64,000 nt of DNA from Mesorhizobium sp. NBSH29 (GCF_015500055.1 NZ_CP045492.1:3048501-3112500); one strand, 5' to 3'. Numbered from the stretch's first letter, positions 16,791-27,708 are shown. Translations and numbers: made by a program. The notes: generated from the letters alone by a model not told the origin.

Positions 16791-17975
16791 ACGCCGCGCC
16801 ATGATGGCGAGGCCAAGTCCAAGGGCAGCCACCACCGCCATCCCATAAAAGCCGTCGGAGCCTACAGCTTCATAAAGCGGGCCCGAAAGCAGCGTGATGA
16901 CCGCCAGCCCAACACCGCTGGCGAAAAAATTGACGCCCTGGGCTGCACCCGTGCGTTGCTCCGACACGGTTTCGGCGATCATCTTTTGCATGCTGAGCAG
17001 GATAAGGCCTGTGGTCAGCGCGTGCAGTGCCTGAACGGCGAAAAACCCGGCGATCCCGGCCCCCATTGGCCACACAAGCGGAAAGGCAACCCAACGCAGG
17101 ATCGCCGCAACTGCTGCCAGGATCAGCGTGGTGGTAGCCGGAACCGGCCCAAACAGCCGCGTAAATACCATGAAGATGCCGACTTCCGCCGCTACCGAAA
17201 ATGCCCACAGTATGCCCACCATGGAATCAGAAATACCAAGCGATTTCCAATAGATGGAAACAAATGCGTAGAGAAAGGCATGGCTTGCAACCGTCAACCC
17301 TGCACTTGCAACGAAATAGAGGAAGTAGGGCTGCATCAGCGAAGGCGCGACATCTGGAAGTTCAGCCGGCGACAGCGGCGAAGCCTGGCGCGGCGGCCCC
17401 AGTCGGGGTGCTAGAAACGATGCAGCAAGTCCGCCTGCAAGTCCCAGCGAGATCAACACCGGCACGATACTCTCGCTTGTGTGAGAGAGGATCAACCCGC
17501 CGCCAAAATTACCGAGCAGAAACGCAACCGATCCCCAGATCCGCATGCGCGAATAATCCGATCCGAAACGCCGTACCCCCGACAACGCCAGCGAATCGCC
17601 GATTGGCGACTGCGGCGTCCACACTATTGCCAACGCCAGCGACACGCCCAGCACGACGCCGTAGCTGACCGGCAGGAAATAACCCGTAGACAACGCCAAC
17701 GCGCCAGCACAAAGCCCGATCAGAACATCGGCGCGGTCGCCTGCCTTATCGGCCAGCGCGCAGATGATGGGCGTGGTGATGACCCGGAGAAACATCGGTG
17801 CCGCAAGCACCACAGCGATCTGCCCTGCGCTCAGGCCTCCAGCTTCCAGCCAAAGCGGAAAATACGGCAGGTAGACGCCCTGCGAAATGAATACCGCAAA
17901 GAATATGAGCGCCAACCGCCCTTCAAACAGGTGCGGCTTGACGCGTTGGGTGGCGGTAAGCGGAGGAAGTGACAT
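16761..17975 (-). CDS. MFS transporter, HcaT/phenylpropionate-permease-like
   Basis: A 404-residue, 12-helix carrier; the ATG at 17975 removes a non-hydrophobic 39-residue extension present in the open frame. The start of helix 1, FISQGVYLPYFPLWLEAGG, and the loop TTPIICALADKAGDR are typical of the MFS_1-like group that includes HcaT. The substrate is unknown. Its last ten codons overlap the 3' end of the dipeptide-epimerase gene on the other strand. Confidence 0.82.
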   Translation of the reverse strand: MSLPPLTATQRVKPHLFEGRLALIFFAVFISQGVYLPYFPLWLEAGGLSAGQIAVVLAAPMFLRVITTPIICALADKAGDRADVLIGLCAGALALSTGYFLPVSYGVVLGVSLALAIVWTPQSPIGDSLALSGVRRFGSDYSRMRIWGSVAFLLGNFGGGLILSHTSESIVPVLISLGLAGGLAASFLAPRLGPPRQASPLSPAELPDVAPSLMQPYFLYFVASAGLTVASHAFLYAFVSIYWKSLGISDSMVGILWAFSVAAEVGIFMVFTRLFGPVPATTTLILAAVAAILRWVAFPLVWPMGAGIAGFFAVQALHALTTGLILLSMQKMIAETVSEQRTGAAQGVNFFASGVGLAVITLLSGPLYEAVGSDGFYGMAVVAALGLGLAIMARRSAPQRGLWR

Positions 17976-18350
17976 TTTTGCGGGCCGGAAAGCGTGCGAA
18001 CAGTGACACTCGTTATCACGCCGACCTGAATTGCGAAACCAGTTGGCCAGAAATCCGACTTTGTCACAGACCAGCGCGCAAACCTGCACCATTGGAAGCG
18101 GGCCAGGTCGTCCTGGGTTGCGCCGGCTTTGCGCGTGTCTGGTTTCTCGTCAGCCAAATAGGTGCGGCAGGTACGGCACCCACCGATGACTCAAGGCGTA
18201 CGCTCAGACCGGTGCGTGCGCCCGTTGAACCAAGCACGGACGATCCCAGCACGCCGAGCCGCGATACCGCATGCCGCGACGCCGGTTCTGCCTCACGCCG
18301 AAAAATGGCGGTACTGGCGCTAGTTCTGGTCAAAGCCTTCTGCATGAATT
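17976..18350. other. Intergenic stretch without a recognisable gene
   Basis: 375 bp between the MFS gene and the metallophosphoesterase gene, both on the minus strand. A minus-strand open frame runs through most of it but starts at a weak codon, has no hydrophobic or conserved pattern, and is rich in Arg/Ala/Ser as random high-GC frames are. The MFS promoter must lie at the right-hand end of the MFS gene, but no clear -35/-10 pair stands out. It may hold a decayed gene. Confidence 0.4.
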
Positions 18351-19178
18351 TCAAGCCGCTTTGGCAGCTGCGCTGTCGAGGATCACGGGCACGAAGCGCC
18401 CATCAGGGGTAACGGCAACCGGATTCTCCAGCACCTGAGCCCAGCTCAAAATCTCCATAGTCCCGTCAAAATGCTCCACCACAGCTGTGCAGCTTTCCAC
18501 CCAATCACCGGTGTTGATGTAGTCGATGCCATCGATCTTCTCGATGGCCGCATGATGAATATGCCCGCAGATAACACCGTCAACATGGCTCCGGCGCGCT
18601 TCCTCCGCGACGATATCCTGGAAATGGCTAATAAAATTCACCGCTTGCTTCACCTTGATCTTGGCCCAGGAAGAAAACGACCAGTACGGCATTCCAAACA
18701 GCCGCCGGAAGCGCGCAACAATGCGGTTGACGACGATGGCGAAATCATAGGCCTTGTCGCCGAGATAGGCGAGCCAGCGCACATTATGAACGATGGAATC
18801 GAACTGGTCGCCATGGATAACGAGGAAGCGGCGACCATCTGCACTCTCGTGGATCGCCCTGTCGGCAACCACGATGCCGCCGAAATGGGTACCTTGGAAG
18901 TTGCGCAAAAACTCGTCATGATTGCCAGCGATATACGTGATCTTTGTCCCTTTGCGCGCCTGCCGCAGCAGCTTTTGGACAACGTCATTATGTGATTGCG
19001 GCCAGTGCCATGACCGGCGTAAGCGCCAACCATCAACAATGTCGCCCACCAGATAGATGGTCTCGGCCTCGTGATAGCGCAGAAAGTCGATCAGGAATTC
19101 CGCCTTGGCCGGCTTCGAGCCCAAGTGGATGTCCGAAATGAACAACGTCCGGAAATTCTTTGTCTTCTCGCCGGGCAT
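18351..19178 (-). CDS. Calcineurin-like metallophosphoesterase, UDP-2,3-diacylglucosamine diphosphatase-like (COG2908)
   Basis: A 275-residue enzyme with all five metal-binding blocks in order: SDIHLGS, VGDIVDGW, AGNHDE, HGDQFD and CGHIHHA. This set and the RWLAYLGDKAYDF segment fit the LpxH-like group. Many Rhizobiales use LpxI for the lipid A step, so the lipid A role is uncertain and another phosphoester or nucleotide-lipid substrate is possible. ATG at 19178; a longer frame extends upstream to 19454, but it overlaps the divergent SDR gene and lacks coding character. Confidence 0.82.
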   Translation of the reverse strand: MPGEKTKNFRTLFISDIHLGSKPAKAEFLIDFLRYHEAETIYLVGDIVDGWRLRRSWHWPQSHNDVVQKLLRQARKGTKITYIAGNHDEFLRNFQGTHFGGIVVADRAIHESADGRRFLVIHGDQFDSIVHNVRWLAYLGDKAYDFAIVVNRIVARFRRLFGMPYWSFSSWAKIKVKQAVNFISHFQDIVAEEARRSHVDGVICGHIHHAAIEKIDGIDYINTGDWVESCTAVVEHFDGTMEILSWAQVLENPVAVTPDGRFVPVILDSAAAKAA

Positions 19179-19302
19179 TAAAGATTTCCAACCGGTTGCG
19201 ACGCGGCTGCTATGCCTTGATTCATGCAACAAGCGTGTGACAGTTGCCGCGACTGGCCGGCTCGGGCTAGGTTCGCCGCGCCAATCAGCAGGAATGAAAT
19301 CA

Positions 19303-20067
19303 ATGGATCTCGGAATTTCCAGTAAGAATGCCATCATCTGTGCATCCAGCAAGGGATTGGGGCTAGGCTGCGCCACGGCACTTGCTGAAGCCGGGTGCAA
19401 CATCGTCATGAACGGCCGCGACGCCGCAGCACTGGCGAATGCGGCAGCCAGCATTCGGGATCGCTACAACGTCAACGTGACCGAGATCGCCGGAGACGTT
19501 TCCAGGCCGGAAGTCCAGCAGGAGCTTCTCGGCGCTTGCCCACACGTGGATATCCTGGTCAACAATAATGGCGGCCCGCCGCTGCGCGATTTCAAGGATC
19601 TGGATCGCGCCAAGATTCTTGAAGGCGTGACCAACAACATGGTGACGCCACTCGAACTCATCCAGGCTGTGCTGCCGGGCATGGCCGAACGGGGTTTTGG
19701 CCGGATCATCAACATCACGTCGCTGTCGGTCTATCTTCCGATTGCCGGTCTGGACCTATCGTCTGGCGCACGCGCTGGCCTTACTTCGTTTCTGGCCGGC
19801 GTCGCCCGCACCGTTGCCGACCGCAATGTGACAATCAACAACCTACTGCCCGGCAAGCTCGACACTGAGCGCCTGCGCGGACAGGACCGCGCAGGCGTGC
19901 CCATGACCGAGGACGAGAACAAGATGCTCGCCAACATTCCGGCCAAACGCCTTGGAACCCCCGAAGAATTCGGCAAGGTCTGCGCATTTTATTGCTCCGT
20001 CCACGCCGGGTATCTGACCGGACAGAACGTGCCAATCGATGGTGGACTTTACGTGAGCGCTTTCTAG
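19303..20067 (+). CDS. SDR-fold protein lacking the usual catalytic Tyr/Lys
   Basis: A 254-residue Rossmann protein. The N-terminal cofactor loop is SSKGLGLGCA rather than TGxxxGxG. The NNNGG block is present where NNAG is normal, and a serine sits in TSLSV. Where SDRs carry Y-x-x-x-K the sequence reads LSSGARAG, so Tyr and Lys are replaced by Ser and Arg. This matches the described 'BKR-like SDR' subgroup with an imperfect catalytic tetrad. The C-terminal GQNVPIDGGL is typical SDR. It is often annotated as 3-oxoacyl-ACP reductase, which the sequence does not support. Start at 19303 with AGG about ten bases upstream. Confidence 0.82.
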   Translation: MDLGISSKNAIICASSKGLGLGCATALAEAGCNIVMNGRDAAALANAAASIRDRYNVNVTEIAGDVSRPEVQQELLGACPHVDILVNNNGGPPLRDFKDLDRAKILEGVTNNMVTPLELIQAVLPGMAERGFGRIINITSLSVYLPIAGLDLSSGARAGLTSFLAGVARTVADRNVTINNLLPGKLDTERLRGQDRAGVPMTEDENKMLANIPAKRLGTPEEFGKVCAFYCSVHAGYLTGQNVPIDGGLYVSAF

Positions 20068-20161
20068 GGCAGCGGCTTTCAGGAGCTTTTTCACCGGCGG
20101 CTCTCGCGCTTTCATGTTCGCGTGCTAGAACGCGCTTACGGCAGGTATGAGGGTGTACGCG

Positions 20162-22477
20162 ATGACCAATGCGAAAACGGAAACAGAGCGCTCCGACCTC
20201 GACGAAGCAGCTCTGTTCTTCCACAAATATCCTACGCCTGGAAAACTTGAGATCCAGGCGACAAAGCCGCTCGGCAACCAGCGCGACCTCGCGCTGGCCT
20301 ATTCGCCGGGCGTGGCAGCACCATGCCTCGCCATTCGCGACAACCCGGATGCGGCAGCAGATTACACAGCGCGGGCAAATCTCGTTGCCGTAATTTCCAA
20401 CGGGTCGGCAGTTCTCGGTCTGGGCAATATAGGTCCGCTCGCCTCCAAGCCTGTCATGGAAGGCAAGGCAGTACTGTTCAAGAAATTTGCCGGCATCGAC
20501 GTCTTCGACATTGAAATTGATGCGCCGGGCATCGAGCGCATGGTTGAAACCGTGTCGGCGCTTGAGCCCACTTTCGGCGGCATCAATCTGGAAGACATCA
20601 AAGCACCAGAGTGTTTCGAGGTTGAGGAACAGTTGAAGGCCCGCATGGCCATTCCTGTTTTCCATGATGACCAACATGGCACCGCCATCATAGTAGCCGC
20701 TGCCGTCCTCAATGGGCTGGAGTTTGCCGGCAAGAAGATCGAGGACATCAAGATCGTCACTTCTGGCGCGGGTGCAGCAGCCCTTGCCTGCCTCAATCTA
20801 CTGGTTTCCCTTGGCGCTACCCGCGACAATATCTGGGTCACAGATCGTCACGGCGTTGCCTATAAGGGCCGCGTCGAGGAGATGGATCGCTGGAAAGACC
20901 CCTATGTAAAGGACACCAATGCCCGCACATTGGAGGATGTAATTGGCGGCGCTGACGTATTTTTGGGCCTCTCGGCAGCAGGCGTCCTCAAGCCGGAGCT
21001 TCTGGCTGGAATGGCTGAAAAGCCGCTGATCCTGGCACTGGCAAACCCCACTCCTGAGATCATGCCAGAGCTGGCGCGCGCAGCCCGCCCCGATGCGATG
21101 ATTTGCACCGGGCGTTCAGATTTTCCCAATCAGGTGAACAACGTCCTTTGCTTCCCCTATATTTTCCGGGGCGCGCTCGATTGCGGCGCAACGGCAATCA
21201 ATGAAGAGATGAAAATGGCCGCGGTGCGCGCCATTGCAGCGCTTGCCCGCGAAGAACCATCCGATGTCGCCGCACGCGCCTATTCAGGCGAGACGCCGGT
21301 CTTTGGCCCGGATTTCCTCATCCCCTCGCCTTTCGATCCCCGCCTGATCCTGCGCATTGCGCCCGCCGTTGCGCGCGCTGCCTGCGATACCGGCGTTGCA
21401 AAGCGGCCTATTGCGGATTGGTCCGCCTACATTGATCGCCTGAGCCGCTTCGTATTCCGGTCCGGTCTCGTAATGAAGCCGGTCTTCTCCGCTGCAAAAG
21501 CCGCAACGACAAAGCGCGTCATTTATGCCGACGGCGAAGATGAGCGCGTGCTGCGGGCAGCGCAGGTCGTGCTGGAAGAAGGTACAGCCAAACCCATCCT
21601 GATTGGCCGCCCCCATGTCATTGACGTGCGCCTGAAGCGCCATGGCCTGAAAATCCGTCCCGGCGTCGATTTCGAACTGATCAATCCCGAGGATGACCCG
21701 CGCTACCGCTATTACGTTGACCTCCTGATCGAGCTGGGCGGGCGCCGTGGCGTAACACCAGAGGCCGCCCGCACACTGGTACGCACCAACAATACGGTGA
21801 TCGCCGCACTTGCTCTCAAACGCGGTGATGCGGATGCGATGATCTGCGGCCTTGAAGGCCGCTTTGAGCGTCATCTGCGCAACGTTCAGTTGATCATCGG
21901 CTCACGCGAAGGCGTGAAGGATCACAACCTGTCAGCGTTGTCGATGCTGATCACGCAGCGCGGTGTGATGTTCTTTACCGACACGTATGTTTCGGTCGAT
22001 CCGTCGGCGGAAGAAATTGCGGAAATGACGGTTTTAGCGGCCGAGGAAATCAGTCGCTTCGGACTTGAACCCAAGGCTGCGCTTTTATCGCACTCGAATT
22101 TTGGGTCGCGCGAATCCACCAGCGCGCTGAAAATGCGCGAGGCTGCAAAAATCCTCCACAGGATCGCCCCAAAACTTCAGGCAGATGGCGAAATGCATGG
22201 AGATTCAGCACTTTCGGAGCATTTGCGCAATCGGGTGAACCCCCATTCGCTAATCCAAGGTGAAGCCAATCTACTGGTTTTCCCCAATCTGGATTCGGCT
22301 AATATTGCGTTAACCACAGTCAAAGAAATGACCGACGCGCTGCATGTAGGCCCTATCCTCCTCGGCACCGCCAAGCCTGCGCATATCCTCACACCCTCAG
22401 TCACCTCGCGCGGTGTGGTCAACATGACCGCCCTAGCTGTGGTCGAAGCAGCACAGCAGGCGCAAAAACCGGTTTGA
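20162..22477 (+). CDS. maeB: NADP-dependent malic enzyme with phosphotransacetylase-like domain
   Basis: A 771-residue two-domain protein. The N-terminal ~430 residues are malic enzyme: SPGVAAPC, the catalytic-lysine region [17 protein letters not shown], the metal-binding FHDDQHGTA, and the NAD(P) fold [10 protein letters not shown]. Residues about 445-771 resemble phosphotransacetylase ([32 protein letters not shown]) and are thought to be regulatory in rhizobial enzymes. It converts malate to pyruvate and CO2, supporting growth on C4-dicarboxylates. ATG at 20162 is chosen for the GAGGG eight bases upstream; an in-frame ATG at 20147 lacks a well-spaced site. Confidence 0.93.
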   Translation: MTNAKTETERSDLDEAALFFHKYPTPGKLEIQATKPLGNQRDLALAYSPGVAAPCLAIRDNPDAAADYTARANLVAVISNGSAVLGLGNIGPLASKPVMEGKAVLFKKFAGIDVFDIEIDAPGIERMVETVSALEPTFGGINLEDIKAPECFEVEEQLKARMAIPVFHDDQHGTAIIVAAAVLNGLEFAGKKIEDIKIVTSGAGAAALACLNLLVSLGATRDNIWVTDRHGVAYKGRVEEMDRWKDPYVKDTNARTLEDVIGGADVFLGLSAAGVLKPELLAGMAEKPLILALANPTPEIMPELARAARPDAMICTGRSDFPNQVNNVLCFPYIFRGALDCGATAINEEMKMAAVRAIAALAREEPSDVAARAYSGETPVFGPDFLIPSPFDPRLILRIAPAVARAACDTGVAKRPIADWSAYIDRLSRFVFRSGLVMKPVFSAAKAATTKRVIYADGEDERVLRAAQVVLEEGTAKPILIGRPHVIDVRLKRHGLKIRPGVDFELINPEDDPRYRYYVDLLIELGGRRGVTPEAARTLVRTNNTVIAALALKRGDADAMICGLEGRFERHLRNVQLIIGSREGVKDHNLSALSMLITQRGVMFFTDTYVSVDPSAEEIAEMTVLAAEEISRFGLEPKAALLSHSNFGSRESTSALKMREAAKILHRIAPKLQADGEMHGDSALSEHLRNRVNPHSLIQGEANLLVFPNLDSANIALTTVKEMTDALHVGPILLGTAKPAHILTPSVTSRGVVNMTALAVVEAAQQAQKPV

Positions 22478-22599
22478 GTGCCAGCAGCATTTACCCTTCA
22501 GGGTTGACACCGGTTGCAGCAGATGGCGTTTTGTCCGCAGATGCATGACTGGCGGAATTCGGTTGTATAGAATATTTTTTATGCAACCCTGGAGGAACT

Positions 22600-23517
22600 A
22601 TGACGAGGGCAATGAGACCGGTGAGCCACGCAGCCTTAAAGGCCGCAGCATTGGCTGTGCTTGTTTTGCTCAATGCGGGCGCCGCCATGGCTGATGCCCG
22701 CCAGCAGATAATTCCCGCAGAGAGCGCCACTTCCACCACCCGTCCGTCCGCCGGCCTTATCCTGTTGGCAGAAAGTTCTGATCGTGGCACATCGCTGTTT
22801 GAGCAGCGTCGCAAGGCACGATACGCGGAGCCTGAACAACAGGCGAAGCCAGCGAAGCCGGTGACACCCAGGACAAAGACAAAGCCAACGGCTCGCACGG
22901 TCAAAGCGCCCGGCTCGTCGCGCAGCGTGGTTGCTCAGCCCGCAGTTCAGACGCTCGGCGGCTACCGCACCATGTGCGTACGTACCTGTGACGGCTATTA
23001 CTTCCCCATCTCGCCATCGTCTTCCAAAGGCCAGTTCAAGCGCGATCAGCAGAATTGCCAGGCGATGTGCCCAGGCGCTGAGGTGCAGATCTATTATCAG
23101 GAAGCCTCTGAAGAGACGCCCGAGACAATGATGTCACTGGTCGGTGAAAAGCCTTATTCAGAACTGCCTGCAGCCTTTCTCTATAGGAACACCTCCGCCG
23201 CAAGGCCAGAGCAGTGCGAATGCAATCCTGGCAAAAGCTTTGCTGTGATGGCTTCCGGTCAACCGGCCGGTGGATTTTCCAGCATCGAGGCGGCTTCCGA
23301 GACGACATCGGAAACCACTACACAGGGAAGTTTCACGAATCTTGGCGCCATTGATCCGACAGCGTCTGCAGGGATTGATTCCGCCAAAGCGAAAGAGCCG
23401 GCAACCGTTCTGCCGCCAGCGGCCGACCGCAAGGTTAGGGTCGTCGGGCCAACATTTCTTCCGGATCCAGGAGGGGCAATAGATCTGCGAGCTCGGGGCC
23501 TGAGCTCTGTCCAGTGA
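22600..23517 (+). CDS. Exported DUF2865 protein
   Basis: A 305-residue protein with a signal peptide (about residues 1-31, ending AAMADA). A low-complexity Lys/Pro/Thr-rich stretch comes next (about 85-110), then the Cys-rich DUF2865 core: [15 protein letters not shown], then [15 protein letters not shown], and later QCECNPG. The paired cysteines suggest periplasmic disulfides. DUF2865 occurs in Rhizobiales and its function is unknown. The ATG is preceded by a near-perfect GGAGGAAC site. The last 83 bp overlap the 3' end of the convergent gltX gene, an unusually long coding overlap. Confidence 0.82.
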   Translation: MTRAMRPVSHAALKAAALAVLVLLNAGAAMADARQQIIPAESATSTTRPSAGLILLAESSDRGTSLFEQRRKARYAEPEQQAKPAKPVTPRTKTKPTARTVKAPGSSRSVVAQPAVQTLGGYRTMCVRTCDGYYFPISPSSSKGQFKRDQQNCQAMCPGAEVQIYYQEASEETPETMMSLVGEKPYSELPAAFLYRNTSAARPEQCECNPGKSFAVMASGQPAGGFSSIEAASETTSETTTQGSFTNLGAIDPTASAGIDSAKAKEPATVLPPAADRKVRVVGPTFLPDPGGAIDLRARGLSSVQ

Positions 23518-24808
23518 GTGCCAGCCTGAGCGGCATGAACAGACCTTTGCCTTTGCGCCCTGATTTCTCCTTGACCTGATCGGTCCAGAGTTTCCACGTC
23601 GCGTGGTCCCATGGACCTTCCGGCAACAGATCGAACGCCTCACGCACGAAAACGCGATCCTCGTCCGACAGCGCCTCCACGGCACCTGGTCCGTTCTGCA
23701 CAATTTGCCACCAATGGGCCGCATCACCCAAGGTCTCAAGATTTCCACGAACCGCTATCCAGAATGGTTCGGCTTTGTCACCGGAAATTCCGAGCCCAAG
23801 AAGCCGGGTCGCCGCGTCTTCAAATCTCATAGAATGAAGAAGTGCTCGGTTAAGTACCCCAAGCTCCTCCGGATCGAATTTTGATGCGGACTTCGACGTC
23901 GCTTCGGGTTCGAACCTTTCCGCCAGTTCTGGCATAGTCGGCACCGCTGAGACGTTTTCGGAGGTGCCAAGCAGGACCGCAAGCGAGGCAACCGCCATCG
24001 ACTCGATACCCGCTTCACGCAGACCGGCAATCGACAATGCGCCGCTGCGTTTCGACAGTCCCTCGCCTGAAACCGTGGTCAGAAGATTGTGGTGGCCAAA
24101 AGCCGGCGGCTCGGCGCCGAGCGCATTGAAAAGCGCGATCTGCACGCCTGTATTGGTGACATGGTCATCACCCCTGATAATGTGACTGACTCCCATTTCG
24201 ATATCATCGACTACCGAGGGAAGTGTGTAGAGATATGTCCCATCCTCGCGCACCAGGACCGGGTCAGAAAGAGATGCCAGATCTACAGTCTCACTACCGC
24301 GAACAACATCACTCCACTGAACTTCGGTACGTGTAGGCGCGAACGGATCACCGGCGAAATTGGGGAGCAAGAAACGCCAATGCGGCTTGCGTCCGGCTTC
24401 CTCGTGCGCGGCCTTATCAGCATCATTCAGTTTTAGCGCATCGCGGCCATAAACTGGCGGCAGGCGGCGCGACAGCAGGATCTTGCGCTTGAGCTCCAGT
24501 TCTTCTGGCGTCTCGTAGCACGGGTAAAGGACACCGGCAGACTTTAACCGCTTTGCCGCTGCATCGTAATGCTCAAATCGCTTCGACTGGTAGTCGATGG
24601 CATCAGGGAAAATCCCCAGCCAGTGCAGATCGTAGAGGATCGCATCGGCATATTCCTGCTTCGAGCGCTGAACGTCCGTATCATCGAAGCGCTGGATGAA
24701 ACGGCCCTTGTGTTTTTGTGCAAATAGCCAGTTGAACAGCGCCGTGCGCGCATTGCCGATATGAATATGCCCTGTCGGAGAAGGCGCGAAACGTACGGTG
24801 ACTGTCAT
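23435..24808 (-). CDS. gltX: Glutamyl-tRNA synthetase
   Basis: A 457-residue class I synthetase that charges glutamate onto tRNA(Glu), and in many alphaproteobacteria also onto tRNA(Gln). The HIGH motif appears as [10 protein letters not shown] near residue 13, and the KMSKS equivalent as EGLSKRSG. The ATG at 24808 directly precedes [13 protein letters not shown]. It resembles the shorter second GluRS (GltX2) found in rhizobia beside the main enzyme, but the assignment between paralogues is uncertain. Its C-terminal 27 codons overlap the end of the DUF2865 gene. Confidence 0.9.
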   Translation of the reverse strand: MTVTVRFAPSPTGHIHIGNARTALFNWLFAQKHKGRFIQRFDDTDVQRSKQEYADAILYDLHWLGIFPDAIDYQSKRFEHYDAAAKRLKSAGVLYPCYETPEELELKRKILLSRRLPPVYGRDALKLNDADKAAHEEAGRKPHWRFLLPNFAGDPFAPTRTEVQWSDVVRGSETVDLASLSDPVLVREDGTYLYTLPSVVDDIEMGVSHIIRGDDHVTNTGVQIALFNALGAEPPAFGHHNLLTTVSGEGLSKRSGALSIAGLREAGIESMAVASLAVLLGTSENVSAVPTMPELAERFEPEATSKSASKFDPEELGVLNRALLHSMRFEDAATRLLGLGISGDKAEPFWIAVRGNLETLGDAAHWWQIVQNGPGAVEALSDEDRVFVREAFDLLPEGPWDHATWKLWTDQVKEKSGRKGKGLFMPLRLALTGQSSGPELADLLPLLDPEEMLARRP

Positions 24809-24934
24809 GGCGGCGGCGTAAACCAAGCTTAAGGCATTGGCAAGGCGGACAGGGTCTGCATATCCCGCCGCGTCAGCAAGACAATCCTTTAAAATTGGGA
24901 GAAGGCAGTGCAGGCCCAGACGTGCTGTACCTCA

Positions 24935-25483
24935 TTACTTCAGTTGATCGAGAACCCCCGACAGTACTGTTCTCAGCCCGGAACCATAGATGGGCTTCTC
25001 AAAACGTATGTCGTCGATGCGCCACGCGCCCTCATGTCGAACAAGCACGAGTGCATCGGTCCAGCCGGTATCCGGAGCCAATTCGAAGCTATAGGTGATT
25101 TCCACTTCGGCTTTCTCTGCCGAGCCTGAAATCACTCCGGGAGTGCAGGTGGATGCCTCGTCCTGATATGCTTTCCACGGTACGCCGTCGCCAAGCGGCC
25201 CTTTTTCCTTAGTGCTCGCCTCAAAGGCTGCATTCAGGGCGTCTGCCTCGCCGATAAAGGACGTCAACTCGGTGGTTAGGAGCGGGCCAAAAACCTTGGG
25301 ATCGTTGGGTGGCCAGGCACCATTCCCGTTTGGATCATAGTGAGCCACACCCGAAATGAGGGTGGTGCAGAACCGATCAACAAGAGTTGCAGCCTCCTTT
25401 TCTGAAATTGTTGGGGCGACAGCGCAGGCACTCAATCCCTGGAGCAGAATTAGCGCACCAAGAAACGTTCGCAGATTTGTCAT
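24935..25483 (-). CDS. Small lipoprotein of unknown function
   Basis: A 182-residue protein with a lipoprotein signal ending LQGLSACAVA; the Cys near residue 20 is the probable lipidation site. The mature part is mixed alpha/beta with a later VLVRHEGAWRIDDI segment, the pattern seen in DUF3828-like or NTF2-like exported proteins. I cannot assign a function. ATG at 25483 is preceded by AGGAG at good spacing. It stands alone between gltX and an ABC exporter. Confidence 0.65.
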   Translation of the reverse strand: MTNLRTFLGALILLQGLSACAVAPTISEKEAATLVDRFCTTLISGVAHYDPNGNGAWPPNDPKVFGPLLTTELTSFIGEADALNAAFEASTKEKGPLGDGVPWKAYQDEASTCTPGVISGSAEKAEVEITYSFELAPDTGWTDALVLVRHEGAWRIDDIRFEKPIYGSGLRTVLSGVLDQLK

Positions 25484-25547
25484 CAAGTGCTCCTGCAGGT
25501 CCTTACGGGCGATCCCGAAGTATGCGGGATTGCGTTTCTAGCATGCA

Positions 25548-27350
25548 CTAAACCAGCCCCTTGGTCAGTTCCAGCGCCTGCCGCTCGAACATACGGCGAT
25601 AAATGCCGCCCTTGAGCGTGATCAGGGAGTTGTGACTTCCCTCCTCGACAATACTCCCACGGTCGAACACCAATAGCCTGTCTAGAGAGCGCACGGTGGA
25701 AAGCCGGTGCGCAATCACCAGTGTTGTGCGACCCACCATCAATCGCTCCATCGCCTGCTGGATGAGCACCTCAGACTCAGAATCGAGGCTGGATGTTGCC
25801 TCGTCAAGAATAAGCACCGGCGCATCGGCCAGGAAGGCGCGCGCAATCGCTACGCGCTGACGCTCACCGCCAGATAGCTTGACGCCCCGTTCCCCAACCA
25901 TCGTGCCATAGGCTTTTGGCAGACGCATGATGAACTCATGCGCGCTAGCAAGCTTTGCTGCTTCCATAATCTCTCCCATGGTCGCACCTGGCCGCGCATA
26001 GGCAATGTTTTCGGCCAGTGAACGATGGAACAGGATCGGTTCCTGCTGCACAATCGCGATCTGCTGGCGAAGAGATGCCTGGGTTACCTCGGCGATATTC
26101 TGCCCGTCGATCGCGATTGCACCATCTGTCAGATCATAAAGGCGCTGAATGAGCTTCACGAAGGTGGTCTTGCCGGAACCGGAATGCCCGACCAGCCCCA
26201 CGCGCTCACCCGGGTGAATGGTGACCGAAAAATCCTTGTAAAGCGGCTCATGGTGATGACCGTAGTGGAAGGTGATATCGTCGAACACGATCTTTCCTTC
26301 ACCGATGCGGATCGCAACAGCAGCTGGCGCATCAGCTATGCCGAGCGGTTGATTCTGGATATCAACCAACTCTTCCATGTCGTTGACGCTTCGCTGTACG
26401 TTACGCACGTGCATGCCCACATCGCGCAGATACCCCTGCAGGACAAAGAAGGAGGTAAGGACGAAAGCAACGTCGCCCGCGCTCGCGCGCTCGCGCGACC
26501 ATAGATACAACGCACAGCCAATGACCGCTGCGCGCAAGACGAGCAAAGTTACGTTTTGCGCAGTTCCATTGATCGTCCCACGGTTCCATGTGCGCCCAGT
26601 ACGATGTCGCCACTTCTGCACGACCTTCGCCAGAAGCGCATCCTCTCGCGCCTCAGAACCAAAACCTTTGACCACTGCATTGCAACTGACGGCATCAGCC
26701 AGCGCACCACCGAGCTTGGTGTCCCAGCGATTTGCCAGGCTTGCAGCTGGCGCAACATAGGTAAGAGACAGGACAAGGGTCAGCGCAATATAGATCAGAG
26801 AGCCGATCGCGATCACTGCCCCCATCAGTGGCCAATACCATCCGAGAAGCAGCGTCGAGCCAAGCAGCATGATCAGCGACGGAAAGAGCGCGACCAGCAA
26901 GGTGTCGTTCAGCAGATCAAGTGCCCACATTCCTCGCGTGACTTTACGCACGGTCGAGCCGGCAAAAGCGTTGGCGTGCCAGTCGGTCGAGAAACGCTGC
27001 ACATGATAAAAAGCGTCGCTGGCAATGTCGCACATCATTCGCAGCGTCAGCTCGATAATGCTCTTAAAGGCCAGATGGCGCATAACAATGGCGCCGGCTG
27101 CGAGACCGATGATCACCAGAAAAGCGTTGACCGCTGCATCCCACGCAACAGCTTGGTTGGCGGAACCAGATGCGACAGCATCTATCAAACGCCCCGTGTA
27201 AAGGGGCGTCAGGACATCTGCCATTGTCGACAGCAAGACAGCAGTTGCAATGAGCAAAAGCCGCAGAGGCTGGCGCCGCCAGTGAATGGCAGAGTATTTG
27301 AACACGCTGCGGAACGCACCGCCGCGGAGGTTTTTCCAAAAACCGGTCAT
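25548..27350 (-). CDS. ABC exporter half-transporter (fused permease-ATPase)
   Basis: A 600-residue protein: six membrane helices in residues about 30-330, then an ATPase domain with Walker A GHSGSGKTT, signature LSGGERQRVAIARAF, Walker B VLILDEATSSLD and the switch histidine in VIAHRLSTV. It is complete and canonical for a homodimeric MsbA/lipid or multidrug-type exporter; the substrate is not evident. ATG at 27350; the open frame extends 53 codons upstream without hydrophobic or conserved content. Confidence 0.88.
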   Translation of the reverse strand: MTGFWKNLRGGAFRSVFKYSAIHWRRQPLRLLLIATAVLLSTMADVLTPLYTGRLIDAVASGSANQAVAWDAAVNAFLVIIGLAAGAIVMRHLAFKSIIELTLRMMCDIASDAFYHVQRFSTDWHANAFAGSTVRKVTRGMWALDLLNDTLLVALFPSLIMLLGSTLLLGWYWPLMGAVIAIGSLIYIALTLVLSLTYVAPAASLANRWDTKLGGALADAVSCNAVVKGFGSEAREDALLAKVVQKWRHRTGRTWNRGTINGTAQNVTLLVLRAAVIGCALYLWSRERASAGDVAFVLTSFFVLQGYLRDVGMHVRNVQRSVNDMEELVDIQNQPLGIADAPAAVAIRIGEGKIVFDDITFHYGHHHEPLYKDFSVTIHPGERVGLVGHSGSGKTTFVKLIQRLYDLTDGAIAIDGQNIAEVTQASLRQQIAIVQQEPILFHRSLAENIAYARPGATMGEIMEAAKLASAHEFIMRLPKAYGTMVGERGVKLSGGERQRVAIARAFLADAPVLILDEATSSLDSESEVLIQQAMERLMVGRTTLVIAHRLSTVRSLDRLLVFDRGSIVEEGSHNSLITLKGGIYRRMFERQALELTKGLV

Positions 27351-27708
27351 GATGTGCTGCGGGCAGAATGCGCCCGTCCTGAAAAAGAGATTAACTACTG
27401 CCGATAACGAACAGAAATGACTCGATATATCGACGCACAGATCCGCGTCCCAAAAGGAATTCACGCTGCCAGATCGGATGCTACCGCCGAATTTTTCACT
27501 GGCCCGCACGCGTGCCAGAAAATCCAGTTCAGGCGTTGAAAATCCGTCTGTAAAAGCAAGCGATTTCGGTCATGTGCACCCTCCCGCGCAAGAGCTGCGG
27601 ATTTCAACTTCTACCTGATACGCCCTACCAAGCCAAGAAGGATCCTCAGCCTCGACGTATGACGCTGCTCCATCTGCGGCTTTTCAGCAACATAGCTGGA
27701 CCGGCTCC
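27351..27708. other. Intergenic stretch upstream of the ABC exporter
   Basis: 358 bp between the MFS stop (27709) and the ABC exporter start (27350). It should hold the exporter promoter. Short open frames on both strands have no family features. I see no terminator-like hairpin and no convincing operator repeat. Confidence 0.4.

Noticed and set aside
18064-18354. A 96-codon frame just after the metallophosphoesterase gene
   Set aside because: The start is weak (TTG or an internal ATG), the composition is random-like and no motif is visible.
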